This document shows positions 6,700 to 13,990 of a DNA stretch of 16,033 bases, piece after piece. This DNA comes from DASRLE01 sp964558455. Its GTDB lineage: Bacteria > Verrucomicrobiota > Verrucomicrobiia > Limisphaerales > Palsa-1400. Within the stretch, counting starts at the first letter, position 1. Each line of letters begins with the position of its first letter. The notes beneath the pieces were generated by a model, which was not told the origin of the DNA, made no database searches, and saw nothing but the letters and a program-made list of their open reading frames with translations. Both the position numbers and the translations under genes were made by a program. The DNA lies in contig CAZLEE010000096.1 in the NCBI GenBank assembly GCA_964558455.1, positions 1 through 16,033 of the forward strand, written 5' to 3'.

Positions 6700-7767
6700 A
6701 TGAAAACCTATAAAGTCATGGTGGTGGGGATGGGCAAACGCGGCATGCATCATGCCAGCGCCTTCCACGCCAACCCCCGGTTCAAGGTCGCGGGCATCTG
6801 CGACATCGACAAGACGCGTCTGGAAGCGGCCGCGCTCAAACTGGGCAATCCGCAAGTCGGTACCGACGCCCGCGCCTTGGCGGCGGCGATCAAGCCGGAT
6901 ATTTTTTGTTTTTGCACGCTGCCGAGTCTGCGCACGGACCTGATTCAGGCCGGCATAGAATCGGGGGCCAAATTGATTGCATTTGAAAAACCCATCGCCC
7001 TGACCAGCGCGGAGGGGATGAAGATTAAGAAGATGCTGGAAGAGGCCAAGGTCAAGGCCGTGGTGAGCCATCAGCACCGCTATGGCGCGCATTACAAGAA
7101 GGTGCATGAGATCATCGCCAAAGGCTCCCTGGGCCGGCTTAACACCGTCTATGGGACCGCCACCGGCTGGATGACGCACATGATGAGCCATTTGATTGAC
7201 TACACCCTCTGGTTCAATCCGGGCGCGAAAGCGCAATGGGTCATGGCCCAGGCCAGCGGACGCGGCAAGTTGAACGACGTCCATCCTTCGCCCGATTACA
7301 TTGCCGGTTTCATCCATTTTTCCAACGGAGTGCGCGGCATCGTTGATTGCGGCGCCGGCGCCCCCGATGTGCCGGAAGTTCCGTATTGGTGGCGCAAATG
7401 CCGCATTGGCGCGCAAGGCACCGACGGTTTTGCCGAGGTTTTGACCGGCGGCGGCTGGCGCGCCGTGACCAAGACCGGTTTTTGCGGCGGCGAAGGCACG
7501 ATGAATTACGATCTGGACATGCCTCCTTACATTCAGGAAATGGCGGATTGGCTGGACGACGAGAAGAAAGTTCACGCCTGCAATTTTAATTCCGCCTACG
7601 AGGGATTTGAGATCATGATGGCCCTTTGCCGGTCCGTCATTTTCGGCGGGCAGGTCGCCTTGCCGTTGACCTCGGGCATGGACGAAATCGCGGGTTTGAA
7701 AGAGAAGCTGCCGCAGGGGAAGGTTTTGTTCTCCCTGCCGGAAAACGCCAAAGAATATCCAGGCTGA
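6700..7767 (+). CDS. Gfo/Idh/MocA-family NAD(P)-dependent sugar oxidoreductase
   Basis: A 355-residue cytoplasmic dehydrogenase. The N-terminal Rossmann domain has VVGMGKRGMHHASAF (Gly-rich nucleotide loop) and GICDIDK with an Asp after the second strand, which favours NAD. FEKPIALT carries Lys97 of the EKP motif. The C-terminal alpha/beta domain has MTHMMSHLIDYTLWF: the usual D-x3-H-x2-D pattern is His160-x3-His164-x2-Asp167, so the active-site His is kept while the first Asp is His. The C-terminus is of normal length. It is followed after 3 bp by the NagB-like gene, so the two are almost certainly co-transcribed and probably translationally coupled. Likely role: oxidation of one hydroxyl of a sugar or sugar phosphate, giving the keto-sugar used by the upstream aminotransferase. 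The exact substrate cannot be read from the sequence. Confidence 0.9.
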   Translation: MKTYKVMVVGMGKRGMHHASAFHANPRFKVAGICDIDKTRLEAAALKLGNPQVGTDARALAAAIKPDIFCFCTLPSLRTDLIQAGIESGAKLIAFEKPIALTSAEGMKIKKMLEEAKVKAVVSHQHRYGAHYKKVHEIIAKGSLGRLNTVYGTATGWMTHMMSHLIDYTLWFNPGAKAQWVMAQASGRGKLNDVHPSPDYIAGFIHFSNGVRGIVDCGAGAPDVPEVPYWWRKCRIGAQGTDGFAEVLTGGGWRAVTKTGFCGGEGTMNYDLDMPPYIQEMADWLDDEKKVHACNFNSAYEGFEIMMALCRSVIFGGQVALPLTSGMDEIAGLKEKLPQGKVLFSLPENAKEYPG

Positions 7768-7770
7768 GCG

Positions 7771-8556
7771 ATGGAAGCGATTATTCGCCCCACAGAAGAA
7801 AGCGCCGCCCGTCTGGCTGAACAGATTATCGCCGGGGAGATACGGCGTAATCCCTCCTGCGTTCTGGGTCTGGCGACCGGGCGCACGATGGAGGCGGTTT
7901 ACAGTTTGCTGGTCGAGTCGCATCGGGAGAGGGACCTCGATTTTTCGCTCTGCCGCACCTTCAACCTGGATGAGTATGTGGGGATAAAAGCCTCGGACCC
8001 GCACTCGTATCGTTATTACATGAACGAGCGGCTTTTCAGCCATGTGAACGTGGATTTGCGCAACACGCATCTGCCCGACGGCATGGCGGGGGATCTGGAT
8101 GAAGAATGCCGCGACTACGAGGAGAAGATCAGGCGTTGCGGCGGAATCGACCTGCAAGTATTGGGCATCGGCAAGGCGGGACATATCGGGTTCAACGAAC
8201 CCATCTCCGCCCTGGCCTCGCGCACCCGGGTAAAGGCGTTGAGTCCGACGACGGTGGAGCAGAACGCCGGTTTTTTTGGCGGGGCCGAGAATGTGCCCCA
8301 TCGCGCCATCACCATGGGAGTGGGGACCATATTGGATTGCCGGCGCTGCATTCTGCTGGCCACCGGCAAAAGCAAAGCCAGCGTCATCGCCAAGGCCGTG
8401 GAAGGGCCGATCACATCCATGATTTCCGCCACGGCGCTGCAATTGCATCCGCATTGCACGGTGGTGTTGGACGAAGAGGCCGGATCGCGGCTCAAGGCGG
8501 CGGATTACTACCGCTGGATTTTTGACAACGAGCCGGAATGGGAGCAGTTTCGTTGA
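7771..8556 (+). CDS. nagB: Glucosamine-6-phosphate deaminase-like protein (NagB family)
   Basis: A 261-residue protein, the usual NagB size. NagB converts glucosamine 6-phosphate to fructose 6-phosphate plus ammonia. Visible: LGLATGRT (phosphate loop), FNLDEYVG with Asp67 and Glu68 (Asp67 is the ring-proton acceptor position), SYRYYMNERLF, and GIGKAGHIGFNEP with His138 and Glu143. The position of E. coli Asp141 is Ala136; Bacteroidetes relatives also lack this Asp (GIGRTGH), so activity is not excluded. SRTRVKALS and ITMGVGTIL are family segments. There is a 3-bp gap after the dehydrogenase stop. In this context the substrate may be a different amino-sugar phosphate, or the gene may be an isomerase of the same fold. 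Family certain, exact substrate inferred. Confidence 0.85.
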   Translation: MEAIIRPTEESAARLAEQIIAGEIRRNPSCVLGLATGRTMEAVYSLLVESHRERDLDFSLCRTFNLDEYVGIKASDPHSYRYYMNERLFSHVNVDLRNTHLPDGMAGDLDEECRDYEEKIRRCGGIDLQVLGIGKAGHIGFNEPISALASRTRVKALSPTTVEQNAGFFGGAENVPHRAITMGVGTILDCRRCILLATGKSKASVIAKAVEGPITSMISATALQLHPHCTVVLDEEAGSRLKAADYYRWIFDNEPEWEQFR

Positions 8557-8620
8557 CAGGGAGGCGGTCGTTTAAAACAAATCCTTTCGCGCGAGGTCTT
8601 GAATTATTAGAAATTGTGTT

Positions 8621-9433
8621 ATGGCTGCAAAACTTACCATCGGATTTTTCGGCGCCGGCAAAATGGCGACGGCCCTGGCCAAAGGCGTTGTTTCGGCCGG
8701 TTTGGTGACTCCCGCGCAAATACGCGCGAGCGATCCAGTGCCAGGCGCGCTGGCTTTATTCTCCAAGGAAACGGGAGCTGAAACCACCGCGACCAATATC
8801 GCCACGGCCAAGTTTGGGCGCGTACTGGTGGTGGCCGTGAAACCGGCGCAGGTTGGGGGATTGCTGGGAGAAATCAGGTCTGTGGTGACGCCGGATCATT
8901 TGGTGATTTCCATCGCCGCCGGGATACCGATTGCCAGATTGGAAAAGGAATTGGGTGCGGGCGTGCGCGTCATCCGCGTGATGCCGAACACTCCCGCTTT
9001 GGTCGGGGCGTCGGCCACCGCTTATGCCTTGGGCAAATCGGCCACGGCCGAGGATGCGGCCCTGGCGCAGCGGATTTTTTCAGCCGTGGGCATCACCTAT
9101 CAAGTCAAGGAAGCGCTGCTCGACGCCGTCACGGGATTAAGCGGGAGCGGACCGGCTTACGTTTATCTGATGATCGAGGCGCTGAGCGACGGGGGGGTGG
9201 CCTGCGGCCTGCCGCGCGACATTTCGACCCGTCTGGCGGCGCAAACCGTTTATGGCGCCGCGAAAATGGTTTTGGAAACCGGCCTGCATCCGGGCGTGCT
9301 GAAAGACATGGTGACCAGCCCGGGAGGCACCACCATCGACGGCATGCATGAATTGGAAAAGGGCGGAGTCCGCGGCGTTTTGATGAGCGCGGTCCGCGCC
9401 GCCTCGGAGAAATCCAGGAAACTCGGCTTATAA
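8621..9433 (+). CDS. proC: Pyrroline-5-carboxylate reductase (ProC)
   Basis: Catalyses the last step of proline synthesis, reducing 1-pyrroline-5-carboxylate with NAD(P)H. The 270 residues are the standard length. Signatures in order: IGFFGAGKMATALAKG (Rossmann loop, residues 6-21), VVAVKPAQ, VISIAAGIP, RVMPNTPALVG, and the C-terminal dimerisation domain with GLSGSGPAYVYLMIEAL, MVTSPGGTTIDGMHELE and VRAASEKSRKLG. No defect is seen. The 64-bp gap after nagB contains a perfect TTGACA (8553-8558) overlapping the nagB stop but no matching -10 at proper spacing, so its promoter is unresolved. The 3' end overlaps the oppositely oriented ppnP by 6 bp. Confidence 0.96.
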   Translation: MAAKLTIGFFGAGKMATALAKGVVSAGLVTPAQIRASDPVPGALALFSKETGAETTATNIATAKFGRVLVVAVKPAQVGGLLGEIRSVVTPDHLVISIAAGIPIARLEKELGAGVRVIRVMPNTPALVGASATAYALGKSATAEDAALAQRIFSAVGITYQVKEALLDAVTGLSGSGPAYVYLMIEALSDGGVACGLPRDISTRLAAQTVYGAAKMVLETGLHPGVLKDMVTSPGGTTIDGMHELEKGGVRGVLMSAVRAASEKSRKLGL

Positions 9434-9748
9434 ATACGAGCAGATGTACTCGCAAATGCCGGACTTGATCTCTATGTCGTAGCCCGATTTGGCCGGGACG
9501 AGGAAGCTGCCGTCCGCGCCAAAGGTTTTCACTTCGGTCTGGCCGTCCAGCTTGACCCGGCATTGTCCGGCGACGATTTCCATCCGTTCGGATTGGTTGG
9601 TACCAAAGTGGAATTTGCCGGGATAGATCAACCCCAGCGTTTTTTTACTCTGGTCGGGAAAAATAATGGAATGGCTGATCACGCGGCCATCAAAATAGAT
9701 GCTCGCTTTCGTGACCGCCGTGACGCCTTTGAATTCAGTTGGCAACAT
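9428..9748 (-). CDS. ppnP: Pyrimidine/purine nucleoside phosphorylase (PpnP, formerly YaiE/DUF1255)
   Basis: A 106-residue small single-domain cupin. Family members split nucleosides with phosphate to base and ribose 1-phosphate. Signatures: IYFDGRVISHSIIF at the N-terminus, KTLGLIYPGKFHFGTNQSER, MEIVAGQCRVKLDG, FLVPAKSGYDIEI, and the ending CEYICSYL, closely similar to the E. coli protein's CRYL end. The start ATG at 9748-9746 gives a normal N-terminus. Its stop overlaps the end of proC, so the two are convergent. It diverges from the 2H-type gene with about 15 bp between start codons. A nucleoside salvage role is known for the family; the neighbours add nothing specific. Confidence 0.9.
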   Translation of the reverse strand: MLPTEFKGVTAVTKASIYFDGRVISHSIIFPDQSKKTLGLIYPGKFHFGTNQSERMEIVAGQCRVKLDGQTEVKTFGADGSFLVPAKSGYDIEIKSGICEYICSYL

Positions 9749-9763
9749 GCCTGTAATCTAAAA

Positions 9764-10549
9764 GTGAAAACGCCAGTCGCGCAAGCTTTGAGTAGCGGGG
9801 GTGAGAATTATTTTACCCGCGAACGTCTTGACTTGCTGCGGCGCGAGATTGAGCGGGACGGGATAGTGCCTGATGAATTTCTGGCGCGCGACCCGGATTG
9901 CCCGGTCTTCGGCCTCAATCTGGCTTGCGCGTATCCTTTTCCGCCGGAGCCGGCCCCCGCCTATTTGGCCCTGGCATCGAAACTGGCCGGGTTGGATCCG
10001 GCGGCCTGCGTCTATCCTTTGGAGCAAACGCATGTCACGATCATGACATTTCTGAATTTCAGCCTTTATCGCCGTCCGTCCCCCGAAAAACTGGCCGAGC
10101 TTCGCTCATGGATCGGCCCGGTGATTGATTTGGCGCGGACGTGGTTTGAGGAGGCGGGCGTGCGCTGCTTCCGCCTGGAGTTTCAACCGCCGGCGCTGAC
10201 CCGGAAAGCCGCCATTCTGCCCATTATCAATCCATCGGGGGAAATTGCGCGGTTGCGGCGGGGGATGGGCGAGGCTTTGCGCGGCGACAAGGCGGTGTGC
10301 GAACGCGTCCGGCAAGGGGGTTTGAATGTGCCGGGAATCATTCACAGCACGGTCATGCGCTTCCGCGAAGCGCCCGCCAATCTGGCCGGCTTTACGGCAG
10401 GTTTTGACGCCGTTGCGGCGGCGTCCGTCCCGTTTTCCGCGGACATCAGGGAAATTCTGCTGACGGTGGAGACGCGTCCATATATGCGACAAGGCGAAAT
10501 TGTTCACCGCTTCCCGCTGGCCGGCGCGCAGGAGCCACACGTCCGATAA
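9764..10549 (+). CDS. Putative 2H phosphoesterase (LigT-like fold), substrate unknown
   Basis: About 261 residues from the GTG at 9764. Two copies of the H-x-[ST]-h signature of the 2H phosphoesterase superfamily are visible: THVTIMTF (His90, Thr92) and IIHSTVMRF (His194, Thr196), spaced about 104 residues as in two-lobed 2H folds. These enzymes hydrolyse or ligate 2'-5' or cyclic phosphodiesters of RNA or nucleotides. No signal peptide or membrane segment is seen. The frame is open back to 9563, but that part runs antisense through ppnP and is not protein-like, so I start at 9764. The TTG at 9788 is the next option; no Shine-Dalgarno sequence decides it. The family call rests on the two motifs only; the rest is unfamiliar. 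Confidence 0.6.
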   Translation: MKTPVAQALSSGGENYFTRERLDLLRREIERDGIVPDEFLARDPDCPVFGLNLACAYPFPPEPAPAYLALASKLAGLDPAACVYPLEQTHVTIMTFLNFSLYRRPSPEKLAELRSWIGPVIDLARTWFEEAGVRCFRLEFQPPALTRKAAILPIINPSGEIARLRRGMGEALRGDKAVCERVRQGGLNVPGIIHSTVMRFREAPANLAGFTAGFDAVAAASVPFSADIREILLTVETRPYMRQGEIVHRFPLAGAQEPHVR

Positions 10550-10569
10550 CCGACGGAAATCGCCAGGCG

Positions 10570-13500
10570 TTATCGTGCGGCGCGGGGCGTTTTCAATTCC
10601 ACTTCTATTTCCCGCACGGAACCACTTTCTTCGGGGAGTCGGACTGCGATCCGGCCGGTGTTTTGATTGTCAGGCCAGCTTTGCAAGACTTTCCCATCCA
10701 ATCGCACGCCTGTGATGTCTGTTCCGTAGAGCAGCAGGAATTGGATTTCGGAAAAGGTTTTGCCTGTCAGAACGTAGCCTGAAACGGAGGGGCGGAAAGT
10801 GACGCCGCCGGCCAGGTCGGAGGAAATTGCCTTGCCCTTGCGCGGGGAAGAGATGACCAGGGCGCGGACCTGGCCTGCCGACAGGCTGTCGCCGAATTGC
10901 AGGTTTTTGCCGAGACGCATGGGGATGGCCGCTCCCTCTTTTAGAAAGACAGGAATCGTGTCCAGCGGCGCCGGGAACTGAACGCGGGCAGGTCCTGTTG
11001 TCACGCTGCCATCCCATAAATCCGTCCATTTGCCGGCGGGGAAGGAGATTGTCCGCGTGTTGTCTTCGGTGATGATTGGCGCCACCAGGAGATCGTTGCC
11101 AAACATGTATTGATCGTTCACGCCGGCCAGGGACGGCTCTTGCGGATAAGCCACCGCCATTGAACGCATGATGGGAATTCCATCCTGATGCGCCAGGACG
11201 GCTGCGTTGTAAATATAGTTGAGCAAGTTTTCATGCAGCCAGGCGCAGCGCTTGTAATTGTCCAGCGCGGGTTTTCCGTACTCCCAAGGTTCGCGCGGGG
11301 TTCTGCCATGATTTCGCATCAAAGGGCTGAAACAGGCGAACTGCGTCCAGCGCATATACACGGCCGGGTCCGGCCAGCCCAAGAAACCGCCCAGATCGCT
11401 GCCCCAGGTGGAAAAGCCGCAGGCGCTCAGGTTCAAGGCTCCGGTCAAGACCTGATGCAGGCCGAAAAAATTGGCCGGATGATCGCCCGCGAACTGTGCT
11501 GCCCACCGTTGCGAGCCGGACGCCGCCGCCCGTCCAAAAAGAATAAAGTCATCCCCACGTTTTTCCCGGAAAACCTCGCTGTAGGTTTTATGGTAATCGT
11601 AGGAATAGAAATTGTGCATTGCATCGCCCGGTTGGCCGTCGTGAAAGACCGCGTCTTCGGGTGTCCGGTCGCCGAAATCCACCATGCTTCCCGCCACGCC
11701 CACATGGAGCCGGTGCGCCCACCAGCGCCGGCAAAGTTCCATGGCGTTTGTATTGGAGAAATCCACATAATCGACATCGGGGCTGGCGCCGGCGTTTAAA
11801 ATCGGCAATTCGAACGGGGAAATTTCCGGCAGGAATCTGGCTTGAGTTTTTTTGGAGATGCAAGAATTCGCCCACGACAACACATGAATGCCGCGGGCGG
11901 CGGCGAAGTCATTCAGGGCCGGGGAATCCGCGCCGGAGCCTTCCGCGTAAATGGCGGAGTGGGGGATGTCCAGTTTGGCGAATTGTTTGATCACCCGTTT
12001 CTGCTCCACGACGGGATCGCGCCGTCCGAAGTCACTCCAGCCGCGTCCGGTGCGTCCCATCCACGGTTCAAACGCCCATTTTGGCGGCAACAACGGTTTG
12101 CCGGTTAGCGCGGTGTAAGACGCCAGCGCCCGCTCCGGCGGACCGATCCAAAAATAATCATCAAACACTGGCCCCTGCTGGGTGAGGCGGTATTGATCCG
12201 GCCGCGTTTTACCCACGTCAGCTCTCAGACGGTAGGAAGAATTAATGAAGATAGAATATCCCCTGGAACTGTGGAAAACAGGCACGGGTTTGTAAGATTG
12301 GCCGGCAATTCCCGCCGTCAGGCCGAACCAATCATCCACTCCCCAAAGCGTCAGGACATTTCCGTGCTGATTCAGACGGTCATATTTTTCACCAAAACCG
12401 AAAATAACTTCGTCCGGGTCGAGACGATTTCTGAAGTCAGTTGCGACCACCTTGCCATCCGCATCGAATCTGAACGCGATTTGGGCGGGATCGATCCGCA
12501 GGACCGGTGATTCAGCGGCGTCGATAAAAGAAATGGCGAACGGGTTTTCTGTAATGATGATTTTTCCGGCGGTCATGGCGATAAAATGGCCGTTCGGCGC
12601 GGGGTGAATTTCCAGGGGCAGCAAGTCGGCCGGTTTAAAATAGCCTTCCGCATTGGCCTCGATGCGGACGCCGCCGGATTGGGGGAGCGAGAGGCACAAG
12701 TCCATGGGGCGGTCTTTTATTGCGCAATGCAGAATCAGAGTGCGATCCTGCACCTCCATGCCAGTCAGTTGAGTGATGGCTTTCCATTCATTGGCCAGGA
12801 TGTCTCCCGGCGAGCCGTCGGCAAACCATTTGCGGGAAACCGCATCCAGTTTCTTCAGGCCGGCATCAAGAAGTTGACAAGCCTTTCCTGTTTCATTGGC
12901 GCGCAAGGCAGCGTTGACCGAGCGCCGAACCAGCCATGGCGACATATCATCCGGCGCAATCGAGCCGGTTACGGGCCGGAAATTGAAACCTTCGAGCGTG
13001 AGCAAATCGTTCCACCGTTGGACCAATTGGACGCGTTGCGGAAAGGTGGATGCGTCGGTGGGGCGCGTCAGGGATTGCTCCATGTCCCAGATTTCGCGGA
13101 TCGTTGCCTTGTCGGGATACGAAAGCAACGCGGGACGCCTCCAGCGAAGCGTGCCTGACGGCAGCCGGCGCAGGCAGCCGGACGCAGATGGCGCAGCGAG
13201 GGTGTTGGAGAAACCGGTTTCGATGAATAAATCCACCGGCGGCCGGTCGTTAAAATCCGCTGCGACCGGGCTGGTCACTTCCCCTTGGCGCCAGCGCGTC
13301 CGCACGGGGATCAATCCGAAGCGGGCCGCCGGCCGTCCGCCGATTGTTTTCCATGGAATGCGCAAAAGGACGGTCCATTCCTCCGTGCCTTGGGAAACTG
13401 CGGCAGAGAAACCGGACACTTTGTCAAAGTTGCCAGCCGTCTTTTGTTCCTCGTCAGATTGCGCTTGCGGCGCGAGCGCGTGCCGTTTCGTGCCGAAATA

Positions 13501-13953
13501 CTGTCCGTCCAGCGTGACGGCGAATTGGTAATACAACGGTTTATTCATGTCCGGGGAGATGAACAAATCCACTTTGTCAGGGAAGGCGGCGTCCTGCTCG
13601 GCGGGCGAGTGCAACTGCGAATACCAGTTCACGCCGTGGCTGATCGCGGGGTAAGCCATGGTTTTTTCCGTGCATCGGAAAGTCACCAACAATTCGTTCG
13701 CGGTATGGGCGACGCGACATTCGGTCGGCGTCACCGGCAGGTTTGCGCCACCGGCCCGGTAAAAGCGGCCCAGCGAAACGCTGCTTCCGGCGTCGGCCAG
13801 AAGATTTGTCAATGAAACCGTTTCCGCGCAGGCAGGGGCGAGTGTGATGGCATCCGTTCCCCAGACCGGTTCCGTCCCGGCTGTAACCGGGCAAACCCAT
13901 GCCAGACATAAAATTCCGGCCAGAAAAAAAAGGCGGCAGAGAGCAAACTTCAT
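10570..13953 (-). CDS. Exported GH31 glycoside hydrolase with N-terminal CBM9/DOMON-like module
   Basis: An 1127-residue protein, much longer than a plain GH31 enzyme. Layout: signal peptide (about 1-26, ending PVTA before GTEP); a beta-rich module at about 45-240 resembling CBM9/DOMON-like domains (DKVDLFISPDM, EEWTVLLRIPWKTIGG); a helical linker at about 245-390; GH31 N-terminal sandwich including FGFGEKYDRL (near 515); TIM barrel from about 620; C-terminal sandwiches to the end (IPVFLKEGAAIPMRL near 1000). Predicted nucleophile Asp759 in GSMVDFGDR and acid/base Asp824 in FAGDHPANF. The DFG context after the nucleophile is closer to the YihQ-like branch than to the classic W-x-D-M-N type. 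GH31 enzymes are retaining alpha-glycosidases. The ATG at 13953 is chosen over a TTG at 13989 because it gives a clean signal peptide with GGCGGA upstream. It is convergent with the 2H gene (20-bp gap) and divergent from the GH2 gene. Confidence 0.88.
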   Translation of the reverse strand: MKFALCRLFFLAGILCLAWVCPVTAGTEPVWGTDAITLAPACAETVSLTNLLADAGSSVSLGRFYRAGGANLPVTPTECRVAHTANELLVTFRCTEKTMAYPAISHGVNWYSQLHSPAEQDAAFPDKVDLFISPDMNKPLYYQFAVTLDGQYFGTKRHALAPQAQSDEEQKTAGNFDKVSGFSAAVSQGTEEWTVLLRIPWKTIGGRPAARFGLIPVRTRWRQGEVTSPVAADFNDRPPVDLFIETGFSNTLAAPSASGCLRRLPSGTLRWRRPALLSYPDKATIREIWDMEQSLTRPTDASTFPQRVQLVQRWNDLLTLEGFNFRPVTGSIAPDDMSPWLVRRSVNAALRANETGKACQLLDAGLKKLDAVSRKWFADGSPGDILANEWKAITQLTGMEVQDRTLILHCAIKDRPMDLCLSLPQSGGVRIEANAEGYFKPADLLPLEIHPAPNGHFIAMTAGKIIITENPFAISFIDAAESPVLRIDPAQIAFRFDADGKVVATDFRNRLDPDEVIFGFGEKYDRLNQHGNVLTLWGVDDWFGLTAGIAGQSYKPVPVFHSSRGYSIFINSSYRLRADVGKTRPDQYRLTQQGPVFDDYFWIGPPERALASYTALTGKPLLPPKWAFEPWMGRTGRGWSDFGRRDPVVEQKRVIKQFAKLDIPHSAIYAEGSGADSPALNDFAAARGIHVLSWANSCISKKTQARFLPEISPFELPILNAGASPDVDYVDFSNTNAMELCRRWWAHRLHVGVAGSMVDFGDRTPEDAVFHDGQPGDAMHNFYSYDYHKTYSEVFREKRGDDFILFGRAAASGSQRWAAQFAGDHPANFFGLHQVLTGALNLSACGFSTWGSDLGGFLGWPDPAVYMRWTQFACFSPLMRNHGRTPREPWEYGKPALDNYKRCAWLHENLLNYIYNAAVLAHQDGIPIMRSMAVAYPQEPSLAGVNDQYMFGNDLLVAPIITEDNTRTISFPAGKWTDLWDGSVTTGPARVQFPAPLDTIPVFLKEGAAIPMRLGKNLQFGDSLSAGQVRALVISSPRKGKAISSDLAGGVTFRPSVSGYVLTGKTFSEIQFLLLYGTDITGVRLDGKVLQSWPDNQNTGRIAVRLPEESGSVREIEVELKTPRAAR

Positions 13954-13990
13954 TTCCGCCAATTTAAACCGGCAGTAAAGGATTTCCAAG
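13954..13990. promoter_or_regulatory. Compact divergent regulatory region between GH31 and GH2 genes
   Basis: Only 37 bp separate the two start codons. On the minus strand TTGGAA (13989-13984) and TTTAAA (13968-13963) form a weak promoter-like pair at 15-bp spacing, which would give a nearly leaderless GH31 transcript. On the plus strand AAGGA (13977-13981) is a plausible ribosome binding site for the GH2 ATG at 13991. The GH2 promoter would have to lie inside the GH31 5' coding region. The gap length is observed; the promoter is conjecture. Confidence 0.3.

Noticed and set aside
5458..8454. A 998-codon open reading frame on the minus strand opposite the aminotransferase, dehydrogenase and deaminase genes
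   Set aside because: It is an arginine-, histidine- and glycine-rich translation without family features, exactly antisense to three genes that share one frame and carry clear catalytic motifs; it arises from codon bias in GC-rich DNA.
8553..8580. Possible sigma-70 promoter for proC from TTGACA at 8553-8558
   Set aside because: The only AT-rich -10 candidate (TTTAAA, 8571-8576) is 12 bp away, too close, and no better hexamer lies at 16-18 bp.
9563..9763. N-terminal extension of the 2H-type gene antisense to ppnP
   Set aside because: ppnP is well supported on the other strand and the extension does not look like protein; the gene more likely starts at 9764.
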